From Microvelia longipes (Eukaryota; Arthropoda; Insecta; Hemiptera; Veliidae), in contig JACMZG010001914.1 of NCBI GenBank assembly GCA_018340805.1, forward strand, positions 17,933,906-17,997,905: DNA of 64,000 nt, written 5' to 3'. The position numbers and the translations under genes are program-made. Shown here one piece after another: positions 53,916 through 64,000 of this stretch. The notes beneath the pieces were generated by a model that made no database searches, was not told where the DNA came from, and saw nothing but the letters and a program-made list of their open reading frames with translations. Position 1 is the first letter of the stretch. Each line of letters starts with the position of its first letter.

Positions 53916-56900
53916 CTAAATAAAGGAAAAAAATTTATGTCAATTTCACAAGACCAGAATCATATAAAGAACAACCAAGAGATTAAACATTGGGAAAAAA
54001 TCACAATCTATAGAAATCTTAAATAAAAACTAGTCATAATACAGTGCAAAAAAATTGTGCTTGTTTAGTAAGGGTACTACTTCTTGTACAGTTCTCATCT
54101 ATTAATATATAAACTTAGCTCTCAGTGAAAAATCAAAAAATAAACTGCTTCGTGACTCGTAGGCCTAATAAAATCAAACTGGATTTCGTACAAAATTTGA
54201 TGTACAACTTTCTATTTACCATCATACTCTAAAAATAATTCTGTTTATGTCCTGCTTTCACATTTTTTTGCAAACACAATACTTTTCCTATACCTACAGC
54301 ATTTATGAGGAAAAGTAATATCTGTTTAAATGTCTGAATCTAAGTAATTCATGTAATGATAAGATGAAACAACCTGAGGAATTCATTGACTCCGTCCTTT
54401 GAGAAAGCTCCTTTAAACAATGAATACTTCATTTTCTTGGCGTTAAGTACAACCATAGCAGGATAACCAAAACCACCTGTAACAGGTTTTTTTAAATAAA
54501 TTAGAATAATTACATATTTATTTTCTACTTTTAGAGTTGTACCAAATACATACAATATGTAGTCTACAAAATAAATTGGATAAGGTTGTAAAGTGTCTAC
54601 TTCAGCTGCTCGAAAAAGAAATTTCCTTCTAATTATAATGCATATGTTTTATTGTATTCATGATCTACTGAATGGTTCGTTCATCTATATTAGACAAACA
54701 AAAAGCTTTTGATGACTTTGAAGCTTTTCATACCTTTGATTAACTAGAGATAAAAAACTTTCTGACTGTAAAAAGAAATAAATAAATTATTCTATATAAG
54801 TTTAACTATAACTAACCTAAGCTTAGTTAGCTATAGCTAAAATAAGTAATAAAGAATAGCCAAATGTACTTATAAACATCATAATGTGTTTAGCTTATAC
54901 TACTACTGTCCTGCCCTTAAAATAATACTATATATAGAAGGAGCATAACTGATAACAACACAGCTGGTTCACTGGTCACTGCCACCCTAACAATATACAA
55001 TTTTCATACAACACAGTTGGCAATACTTCTGGTCACTAGATTATTTTGTTTTATTATTAATTAATACTCTATTATTCATAAAATACTAATATAAGTATCC
55101 TTATTTCGTTAAGGATTTTAAATTGTATTTTAAAGTTTCTAATTAAAAATATATTAAAAGTAGTCCTAGTCTTGAGCCTCTTTGTGGGCTTCAAGACTAA
55201 TGTCTTCATAGCAAGAGTACGTTTTCTTAACATTAAACAACTTCTAATAAATAATTATTAATAACTTCAAATTACAGAAATAAAAAATAATAAATAAACA
55301 CATACATCTATCGTTAACTATCTAGCTGTAAGTATTATCTACTGAAATTTATGCGATATATCTTTTATACAGAAATCATTCATTAACTTTTTGTTTTTCC
55401 TTTTTGAAATTATTGCTAATAAGTACAATTTTATTTTCTAATGTATTATATTAAGTAAGTTTTGATATTATATATAATTTAATATTATTCAATAAAGAAA
55501 GAAAAAAAAAAAGTCAACTAAATGTAGATTCTTGTATTCCTCTACAACTTTCCTATTTAAGACTAATTTTATACACACTTAGCTGGTTTTTATTTTATTA
55601 TACTTGTTTCTTATGATCTTTCTCCATCAGTAAATATGTATGACACATTCATAAAAAAATATTTTGATGTTAGGATGGTATCCCTACCTAAGACCACTAG
55701 TAAAATGGCTTATGTGTTATCAATGTAATTCTATTGTTTTTATGATACTATGATCCTTCTATATTATTATTATTCAAAGGTCCTGCCTTTATACATAAAT
55801 AATATTATTATCAATAAAATGTAAAAACATTAGTATACATATATTTTTAATCTGAATAAAGCAAGAAGTGAGTAGGGACTTCATTTTTTCATAATACAAA
55901 GGAAAATAAGCACCTATATCTAAAGCAGATTCGAGGTCAGGTTGCTGTCCAGCTTCACTCCAAACCCATCCCCACATTTTATTCTTGTATTTCTCTCCAG
56001 CAGCTTGCAATATAGCGATGTAAGCATTTCTACACGAAGCATTGCAGTCTAATATATGAGGAAGAACTGATATAACACACAGCGGTTTCTCTTCACATTC
56101 GCTCTTGACTGTGGCTCCATTTAAGATCTGAAATAAAGAGTCAATGCTGTTATCCTATGTAATATTGTGAAGTTTATTTGAGTAATTGTTAATTAAAATG
56201 GGCAAAACTAAGACCAAAGCTCGTAAATGCATCAGAAACAAATTTTCCACTACTTCAAACACAACTAAACTCGGGGTTAGTTATATTCTGCCATGTATTG
56301 TTCGAAGTCAACACAACTTTCATCGCACCAGCAATTAAAACAATCTTAGACAAAGATCGTTTGCCGGTCAGCACTTCATTTTTAACCCATTCTAGAAATA
56401 TTCCAAACTCAACAACTCATTATTGACACACCAAAAAGTGTACTAATTAAAAACTAACCTGTTTAACTTCAGGAGGAGGTAGATTAGCAGCTAACTTATC
56501 CATAGCCCATGTGACAATACCACTAGAAGTTCTATCGCCATTATAATCTTCAGCAGAGCTACTATCCTTGCCACCACCAGGAGGGAAGTATTTGATAGTA
56601 GGGTAACCACGTACATTGTATTCTCCTGCTTTGATTGTGTGCACTGTTGCATCCAAAGCACCAAGTTTAACCTGTGTAAAATAATAATAACTTTTTTTAA
56701 TTGTTGATTTTGAAAGAAAATAAAATTTTATAAAATATATTGCATATCATTCAATTGAATTAGGATTCAATTTTTACACCAATTAGGATTTTTTTAAGTT
56801 AACAACTAGCTCAGTTTCTTCCAATGGATGGCATGAAACTCAGTGAGTAGTTAGAAATAGTTCAAATGTGCATAAATATTCAAAAACACAAGATATAATT

Positions 56901-59900
56901 AAGCTGAAAGTGATTTTTAGGTAGGTTGCATATTTGGAATACATCTATCCTCACACCCAAAGAGACTAAGTACTTAGGTAGTGATAAGTACACAGTGATA
57001 AGTGAGACAGTTTCTGTTGGGTGCCATAACGGTACTAACTCCTACTTGAGTCTCCCTAGAGGGAGACTAGAGACTCCCCATCCTAAGCACTATTCTACAA
57101 CCCCCATCAAAGCACATATTTATAATGCACTACACAACAACAGACATTCTTCTGTGACATCACATAAAAACACTAACACAGATAATTAAATCACATGTGA
57201 TAGATAATAATTACAACTTTGACAAGAATATTACATAATTTTTTTGACAAAACAGTTGAAAAATAATGCAATATTTTTGTGAAAGTGTTAGAATGTATAA
57301 TAAGAAGAAAGAAAAACTGGCCAAGTATTAAGCCAAGACTTTCTATTTCTACTAAAGGTAGGAATTATTTATTTTATTTTTTTTATAACTTGTTTACCTT
57401 TCTCCAGTAAAATAAAAGATTACTTACTTTTCCTTTGAGTTCAGTTGCAGCAGCTTGCCATTGAGGAGCTAAGTTTTTACAATGACCACACCAAGGAGCA
57501 TAGAACTCTACCAACCACATATCATCAGATTTAAGTACAAGTGAATCAAAATTAGAATCAGTTAACTCAACCACATCTTTAGGGTCTCCACCACCTCCAC
57601 CTCCGCTACTTTTCTATATATTAAAAATAATAAAAAACGTAATATTTTTTAATTGTTTCTTTACATCATGTTAATGTTTCTTTACATCATAAACAACTTT
57701 CCAAGTAAAACATTTTGTGTAATCTACAAATGGTTTATTTAATATTGACTTTCAGAAGAGCACAAAGTTTTGGTACTAAGCAATTTATTATCTACAAAAG
57801 TGACATTGATTAATAACTTCAGTAAGTGCAGTGGAATTTCCACAATAATATCAACACAACGTCTTTCCAATAATTTAAACTTTATTTTGCAGAGCTGGCT
57901 TTCAGCAATAATGCCATCTAAAGTGCCGTGGTCAGAAGTTGAGTCTTTCTATTCTCAGATTCCATGAATTGAAAGACAACATCTCACCGCAGCATGATAG
58001 ATGACATTATTGCTGAAAGCTGGCTCTGCAAAATAAAGTTAATTAGTGGAAAAATGTTATTGTTGGTGTTGACCTTAATTAAGTTTCAGAAGACCACACA
58101 ACTAAGTCTAGTTTTAGTTCTTGATAAATCTGATATAAAATTTCTTTTCCAGATAATGTGGTAATAATTTTAATGAAAATTGGCTTATCAAAACAGGTGT
58201 AACACTAAGAAAACCAATTTATAGTCTTAATTGTTTTTGATGCATTTAAAATATATTACTGATATTTAATTTTGAAGACAAATCCACAGCTGGACAAGGG
58301 TAACCTAGAGATAACCACAGTACGGTTTGGTGTAAACCTACTGATAAGAACCATTTTCTAAACAAAAGATTTTCCCCATGTATTAGCATAGGACAAAATT
58401 TTTAGGAGGTGTTTTTTAATAATATATTTATTGTACTTAACTCTTGAAATGTTATGAAATCGAAAGTTGGACATCTATATTTACGTTAGGAAGGAAACAA
58501 GTGTGGTTTGTTCGATTTTTCCGAATAAAATACGGTAGTGAAATGTGACCTTTTTTTGTGCATTTTGGACTCTCCGTTTTTTTGACTTTTTTTAAATATA
58601 ATTCATATTATTTAACTTTGGAATGTTATGAAATCGAAAGTTGGACATCTATATTATGAAAAGAGACAAAAATGAGTGAGGTTTAGTAGATTTTTCTGAA
58701 AATAATATCGGTAGTAAAATCTAATGTTTTTTGTTTACATTTTTGCACTCGTTTGTTTCTGGTTGTTTTTGTACTATTTTGACTTCTTAGTAAAGATATT
58801 TATCGTATACACCTAGAAGTATAACAAGCAAAATGGAATACTACACCTGGGATTAGTTCCATCATTCGACATTGTCTTCATTGATGGCTCTACATAACGT
58901 CATGCCTCAAGTTTCGTCACGTTAACTTATCAGAGTGCGACGGAGCTGAACTCACTGTAACCTTTGATTAAAATTCCAAAGAATTATAATGTGAAGTATT
59001 TACTAGAGATGAGCGGTGCTCTCTTACCACATCATGCTTGGTAAGCAAAACATGTATCATTTGATACTACTGAGTTTTGAAAAACATGAATACTCCCACA
59101 ATATAACTGTCAAGAGACACCTAGGAAATTAACTTGCAAAATGCAATGCTACAATTATCTATGTTCATAAAATGATATTGCAATGTCAAACTTATGACTC
59201 ATAACAACTGCGAAGCTATGCCCACCTCAAGAAAGTCAAGTTTCATCACGGTGAAGCCTTCACGAGCATCTGTTGCAACCTTCGTGCGACTGTAGTCAAC
59301 TATTTATTCTTAATTAGGTTTTAAACTTGTATTAAACTTTCTCTTCATTGTTAAAATTTATATTATAAAAATTTAGTGAAATTGATTCTTTTATTTTATT
59401 CTAATTTCTCTACGACTCACCAATTTAGGTTTGTCATATAGGTTGCCTGGGCCCCCTAAATCTATAAGATCTGATATACCTTAGCTTGAGCTTTGGTTCA
59501 GTCCAAACACATACCTGACTTGAGGTGTCCATCAGTGTCAAGGCAGACGCATACAAATTTGTGATAATTATTGTTGTTTAAAAATAGTTTTCTTGTTTTT
59601 TGAATCGAGAGAGGCATCACATGTGTGGTTCCCAGACTTCTCAGGATATTATAATGATTTTCTTGTAAACCTCATTACCCTCAAATAGCTGATGCAATTT
59701 TAAACTTAACCAGCAAAAAGACTACAGCATTTGAATATTTGTGTAATAGAATACTGCCTCGTGGCCGAGGTTCGTTAAGGCGTTAGTCTTTACACTGACC
59801 TTGGACACATCCCAGGTTACGCTCTCAGTTGATAGAAGATTATTGTTTAATATATTATCACAAATTTTTGAATACAATTTGAGCGTACGGTTGCTACTAC

Positions 59901-62900
59901 CACCCGTAGTGGTTCCCGCAGGGTTATCACTGATGAGCTACAAGGCTCTAAACGGGCATTATTATTATTATTTTAGGGTAATAGAATACCGTGTTTCTAT
60001 TTGCGGGTATAGCAAATTTAATGAAACTTGAGATATGACTTCTAATGTAATTCACATTTATAGTTCATGGCACTTCCTCTTCGCCAGGTTTTTATTATAA
60101 AGACTTCAATTATTGAGAGGGTTATAATATCACAAACTACAAAATGACAATTACTGTATCCACAGAAGCTATCTGCTTTGATTACAGTAGGTATGACTGA
60201 TCCTTTTTTCAGTCTAAATCTTTTTGTGGTAGAACATTATGAATTTCTAGTAGCATCTAAAATTTCAATTGATAATTTTATATTGTTTAGAAATGTGCAA
60301 TACTATATTAATATAACTTAAACCTAAATATTATTATTCTATAACCAAAATATAAAAATTTTCTTAGACCTTATTTAATTAAACTACCATGGAGGAACAT
60401 AACCCTGCAGTTGACCTCCAAAAAAAAAAAAAAAATAAAAAATACTTACCTGAACATAAAAAAAAGTCTCAGAGGAAAATTGAGACGATTCCTCCAATTT
60501 TTTATGTTGCATGATAGGCCAAAAATAGGGTAGATATTCAATCATGAGTCTGTTTAAATTGTAGAAAAAATGAGTAGTCCGAGTCTGTGTTTTTAAACAA
60601 TTCCTTTATTTACAAGTATACATACAAAAGAAAAAAGGAATACATAAAGTTAACCAAAAGTATACAAGTAAACCACAAGGCAAAGCCTGAGGGGGGGGGT
60701 AGAAATTGCAGATAAACAGAATCTTTCAATGAGAAATACAATAGTGATGTGCCAATTGACTTTTAAACTGATTTTATATAAGTCGACTCAACAGATAATC
60801 GAGTGGATATTGATTCAAATCGCTTGATCTGATTAAGTCGTTTCTGTTCAATTCAACTTGATTCAACTCAAATAAATAAAGCTGAAACAATAAGGTAGAT
60901 TTAATTTAACATAAGTGGGTACAACTGACATAGGATATTTAAATCAAAACTAGTCAAATGATTAACTTGGGCCAACTAAAATTATTTATTCAAGTTAATT
61001 AATTATTAATCTTAATATTATTATCTTGTACCGACAGGAATATACATTCTATAAATGTAAAAAAAAACAAAGCATACTTGAGTTTATTTAAATCAGACTT
61101 AAGCCCATATGAATCACTAATGTCTACTTCAATCGAGTCGATTAGGGTCACCCTGGCTCCTATATGACAAACTCCCAAATTGGTGTAGGTGGTAGAGAAA
61201 TTAGAATAAATAAAAGAATCAATTTCACTAAATTTTATTATAATATAAAATTTTAACAATGAAAGAAAGGTTTAATACAAGTTTAATCCTAATTAAAATA
61301 AAATAGTTTGACTACAGTCGCCGAAGGTTGCAACAGATGCTCGTGAAGGCTTCACCGTGATTGAACTTGACTTTCTGAGGTGGGCATAGCTTCGCAGTTG
61401 TTATGAGTCATAAAGTTTGACATTTACAATATCATTTTATGAACATAGATAATTTGTAGCATTGCCTTTTGGCAAGTTAAATTTCCTAGGTGTCTCTCGA
61501 TCAGTTATATTGTGGGAGTATTCATGTTTTTTCAAAACTCGGTAGTATCAAATGATACATGTTTTGGCTTACCAAGCATGATGGTGGTAAGAGAGCACCG
61601 CTCATCTCTAGTAAATACTTCACTTATATTCTTTGGAATTTTTAATCAAAGGTTACAGTGGAGTTCAGGCTCCGTCGGCACTCTGATAAGTTAAACGTTG
61701 ACGAAACTTGAGGCCATGACGTTATGTTAGAGCCATCAAATGAAGACAAATGTGAATGAAATGGAACTAATCCCAGGTGTAGTATTCCTTTTGTTGTTTA
61801 TACTTTCTAGGTGTCTCTTGCACAGTTATATATTGACAGATTATTTGGTTTTTAACATAAATTGAGTAATATTGACATCTTACAACAGTAATTATTTATG
61901 CATGAAGTCTGATTCAACTTGTGCCAATGTCTCCATGCATCCTTTAATTAACAAAAAATCTAGCATGCACGCTTCTAGATTATACAAATGAATATAAGAT
62001 GTTGACATTTCACTAAATTATGCACGGCATCAATGCACAGAAGTGACTTGAGCAACTTATCAACAAAGTTACTAATATTCCATACCACAAATGTGATATA
62101 CATACTTCTTTCAGTATAAACGAATTACATTTGTCGTTAAAACCAATTAATATACGATATTATCTTAATAGAAGTCAAAAATAGTACAAAAACACCAGAA
62201 ACAAACGAGTGCAAAATGTAAACAAAAACATTAGATTTTACTAACCGTATTTATTTTCAGAAAACTCTTACTAAACCTCACTCATTTTGTTTCTTTTCGA
62301 TAATATAGATTGTCCAACTTTCGATTTCATAACATTCCAAGAGTTAAATAATATGAATTATATTAAAAAAAGTCAAAAAACGGAGAGTCCAAAATGCACA
62401 AAAAAAGGTCACATTTCACTACCGTATTTTATTAGGAAAAATCGAACAAACCACACTTGTTTTCTTTTCTAACGTAAATATAGATGTCCAACTTTCGATT
62501 TCATAACATTTCAAGAGTTAAATACATAAATTATATGAAAAAACACCTCTAAAAATTTTGTCCTATGCTAATACAATGGGGAAAATCTTTTGTTTAGGAA
62601 AATGGTTCTTATCACAACTGTTTCTTCTCGTTCCTTCTTTAGGTTTCTTCGTGTTTTTTATGATCTTCTTAGACAGAATTGCCAACTATGAAGCTGAAGT
62701 CCAGCTGTCTATTAGAATAAGGAACTTGTATTTGTTTGTCTTAGTTGACTCATTTAACCTTATTGAAACCAATTTATTGTCAAAATAAGCACCCACATTA
62801 ACACATTAAAAACTGGATTAAGTAAAAAAAATATGGTTACTATGAAATAGTAACCAAAATGATGTAATGGTTAAGTTAAATTTTTTCTCAATATGGATAA

Positions 62901-63465
62901 ACATTTTGGCTACCCTTGAATTTTTAATTTTCCTCATCTACAGCAGGTATATAGGAAGAGTATTGTCTTTATCTATATTCAATTCAATATAAATTAACAA
63001 GCACGAATTTTCTTCAGAAGCACAAGTTTCCTGATTCTTTTAACATGCTATCCTTTCATTTTAGATAATAATCTAAAACATGCAAGTTGTTGACTTATAC
63101 TCAGGCTTCTCTTGTCCTATGGTAAACAGGTAAGTCTACTGAGGTTGAACAATTTGTCATGAAAAGTATTAGGTACTAAATAGGTTTGTTTTGAAAATAG
63201 AAAGGTTAAATTAATAGTATCTAACTAAAAAGGAATCCTTTAGCCCTTGGCAACAGCACAAGGCTTCCGCCCTATTGTTATCCAAGATCAGTTTATCGTG
63301 AATACTCTCGATAAGAAGCAATTTGCTAAACACATCAACATAGCAATTTTTTAATACATATTTTATATATATATTATATATATATATATATATTTATATT
63401 ATATATTATATATATATTATATATATATATATATAATATATATATTATTATATATATATATACTA

Positions 63466-63552
<87 letters not shown>

Positions 63553-63918
63553 TATATTATATATATATATATTATATATATAAACACACATTAAATTATT
63601 ACATATGCTTCTAATTCCCACAGAAAAATTGCACAAAAAATAATATATATATTTATGTAAGTGTATGTAAAAAAGGCATAATAGATGTAACAAACCTTAT
63701 CACCACTGCTCTTGCTTTCCCATAGCAGCTAGAACTTTACTCTTAACAGCTCTCAAAGCTGCTATAGCAATCTCATCAGCACCCCTTTTATCATTATATT
63801 CTTCAGGGCTGTTTTTGTTATGACCAAATATTTTAATGGTAGGAAATCCACGCACACCATATTTTCCCGGCAGACTTTTCTCTACATCACAGTTTACAGC
63901 ACCCACTTTCACAACACC
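53759..63918 (-). CDS. PDIA6: protein disulfide-isomerase A6 (P5/CaBP1), 3' part, continues beyond right edge
   Basis: PDIA6 is an ER-lumen thiol-disulfide oxidoreductase with two thioredoxin folds (a0, a), a redox-inactive b domain and a KDEL retrieval signal. Exons read on the minus strand: 63918-about 63696, 57613-57428, 56671-56459, 56127-55914, 54476-54374, 53915-53759. The first visible exon is the second half of thioredoxin domain 1 ([13 protein letters not shown]). The 57.5 kb exon has the active site [15 protein letters not shown] (CGHC at 57479-57490). The 56.5 kb exon has cis-Pro [12 protein letters not shown]. The next exons carry the b domain ([37 protein letters not shown]). The last ends [14 protein letters not shown]. 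All but the first junction are clean GT-AG and in phase. The Gly/Ser linker between thioredoxin domains ([10 protein letters not shown]) is typical. Signal peptide and first CGHC lie outside the window. The gene converges on Eed, 2.7 kb between stops. Confidence 0.93.
54265..54314 (-). repeat. 5S-associated family, isolated hairpin terminus
   Basis: Reverse of ACTTTTCCTCATAAATGCTG, TAGGTATAGGAAAAGTATTG, TGTTTGC, about 45 bases past the donor of the 54.4 kb PDIA6 exon. Similar terminus-only remnants lie at 44630-44660 and 62930-62970. Confidence 0.55.
54374..54476 (-). CDS. PDIA6: PDIA6 exon, b domain end
   Basis: Acceptor TTACAG, donor [26 protein letters not shown] and [13 protein letters not shown], a stretch strongly conserved in PDIA6. 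Starts two bases into Gly and ends two bases into Arg. Confidence 0.94.
55914..56127 (-). CDS. PDIA6: PDIA6 exon, b domain
   Basis: Acceptor ATTTCAG, donor [43 protein letters not shown] and [16 protein letters not shown]. Ends one base into Gly. Confidence 0.94.
56459..56671 (-). CDS. PDIA6: PDIA6 exon, second half of thioredoxin domain 2
   Basis: Acceptor TACACAG, donor GTTAGT, 71 codons. [36 protein letters not shown] with the cis-proline of the fold, then [19 protein letters not shown]. Confidence 0.95.
56948..57188. mobile_element. hAT-type MITE family M1, copy 3, 3' truncated (PDIA6 intron)
   Basis: It starts CCCAAAGAGACTAAGTACTT and continues ACACAGTGATAAGTGAGACA, GAGACTAGAGACTCCCCATC, ACACTAACACAGATAATTA, following the order of copy 1 (32.40-32.61 kb) with many substitutions. 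The right half and right terminus are missing. Confidence 0.65.
57428..57613 (-). CDS. PDIA6: PDIA6 exon with CGHC active site
   Basis: Acceptor TATATAG (weak pyrimidine tract), donor GTAAGT, 62 codons if it begins at 57613. Glycine-rich linker, [35 protein letters not shown], then [10 protein letters not shown]. Confidence 0.93.
57847..58074. mobile_element. MITE family M2, copy B (PDIA6 intron)
   Basis: AATATCAACACAACGTCTTT, TTTTGCAGAGCTGGCTTTCA and GCAATAATGCCATCTAAAG on the left pair with CATTATTGCTGAAAGCTGGC, TCTGCAAAATAAAG and TTATTGTTGGTGTTGA on the right. Same order as copy A at 11.7-11.9 kb. Confidence 0.75.
58342..62614. repeat. 4.3-kb foldback element (PDIA6 intron)
   Basis: Left arm 58342 to about 59455 and right arm about 61146 to 62614 are diverged reverse complements. 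Checked at several points: GATAAGAACCATTTTCTAAA / end at 62614; GAAATCGAAAGTTGGACATC (twice per arm); GAATACTACACCTGGGATTA; GTATCATTTGATACTACTGA; CACCAATTTAGGTTTGTCAT. The right arm is about 350 bp longer, an extra segment near 61815-62150 absent from the left. The loop (59455-61146) holds a SINE and AT-rich sequence; no transposase was found. Confidence 0.8.
59753..59962 (+). repeat. tRNA-derived SINE with (ATT)n tail
   Basis: The head CTCGTGGCCGAGGTTCGTTA and AGGCGTTAGTC resembles the D-arm/A-box region of a Leu/Ser-type tRNA. The B box (CCAGGTTACGCTCTCA) is decayed. The body ends GATGAGCTACAAGGCTCTAA, ACGGGCATTATTATTATTAT. It is not a functional tRNA: no acceptor stem closes. It lies in the loop of the foldback element. 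Confidence 0.7.
63360..63590. repeat. (TA)n microsatellite, about 230 bp
   Basis: Nearly pure TA/TTA units about 100 bases from the PDIA6 exon border. Length is likely unstable or mis-assembled. Confidence 0.9.
63696..63918 (-). CDS. PDIA6: PDIA6 exon, second half of thioredoxin domain 1; 3' border uncertain
   Basis: Acceptor TTTTTTGACAG gives [40 protein letters not shown] and [20 protein letters not shown]. The best-looking donor (GTTTGT, 63695) lies after an in-frame TGA TAA, so an earlier donor must be used: GTGATA at 63703 or GTGGTG at 63706 are candidates. Both would leave a partial codon that the acceptor at AAAAG|TAGC (57608) could complete. A small exon in the 6-kb intron is also possible. 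Confidence 0.8.
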
Positions 63919-64000
63919 CTGTCAAAAAATGAGTCATATTAAAAGTATAATAACGATTATTAATACTTTAATAAAAGAGTATATTTCTTGGACTGGTATT

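Noticed and set aside
59753..59962. tRNA gene (Leu/Ser type)
   Set aside because: The A box is good but the B box is decayed, no acceptor stem closes, and an (ATT)n tail follows. It is a SINE.
63511..63693. 60-codon minus-strand open frame
   Set aside because: Translation of the TA microsatellite.

Overview
The window is AT-rich, intron-rich eukaryotic DNA, most likely from an insect. It carries three split single-copy animal genes and one intronless transposon-derived gene, set in a dense field of non-autonomous transposons. The insect assignment rests on the fly-like spacing of the Eed/extra sex combs and PDIA6 proteins, with the KDEL tail of the latter, and on the repeat load. I cannot name the order or species.

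Genes. (1) A WD40-repeat gene runs on the minus strand from about 42.6 kb leftward and off the window. Three coding exons are visible (42479-42596, 26327-26490, 1217-1450), joined in phase across introns of about 16 kb and 25 kb. (2) A complete Eed/extra sex combs gene on the plus strand (40141-51022, eight exons, 421 codons) encodes the Polycomb PRC2 subunit that reads H3K27me3. (3) A PDIA6/P5-type protein disulfide isomerase on the minus strand, converging on Eed, shows its last six exons plus half of its first thioredoxin domain and ends in KDEL. (4) An intact 763-codon single-exon ORF (36611-38902, minus) is derived from a hAT transposase of the GTF2IRD2/ZBED5/EPM2AIP1 type. It lies in the first intron of the WD40 gene. 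The WD40 gene and Eed are interleaved on opposite strands: the WD40 start exon lies in Eed intron 2, and Eed exons 1-2 lie in WD40 intron 1.

Repeats. From 1 to 36 kb (introns of the WD40 gene) nearly everything recognisable is mobile. There is a dispersed family that carries a 5S-rRNA-like internal promoter, seen as whole or partial copies at more than a dozen places. tRNA-headed SINEs, fragments of R1/Jockey-like and Penelope-like retroelements, several MITE families with visible terminal inverted repeats (two with 8-bp target duplications), two tandem satellites, and a near-perfect 433-bp inverted repeat are also present. From 51 to 64 kb an older 4.3-kb foldback structure occupies a PDIA6 intron.

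The strongest leads are the 5S-derived repeat family, the interleaved WD40/Eed pair including a short coding exon easily missed by ORF length filters, the transposase-derived gene with altered hAT signature residues, and the two inverted repeats that could make long double-stranded RNA. Exon borders come from reading GT/AG signals and phase by eye. Family names come from remembered protein motifs, not from database searches.
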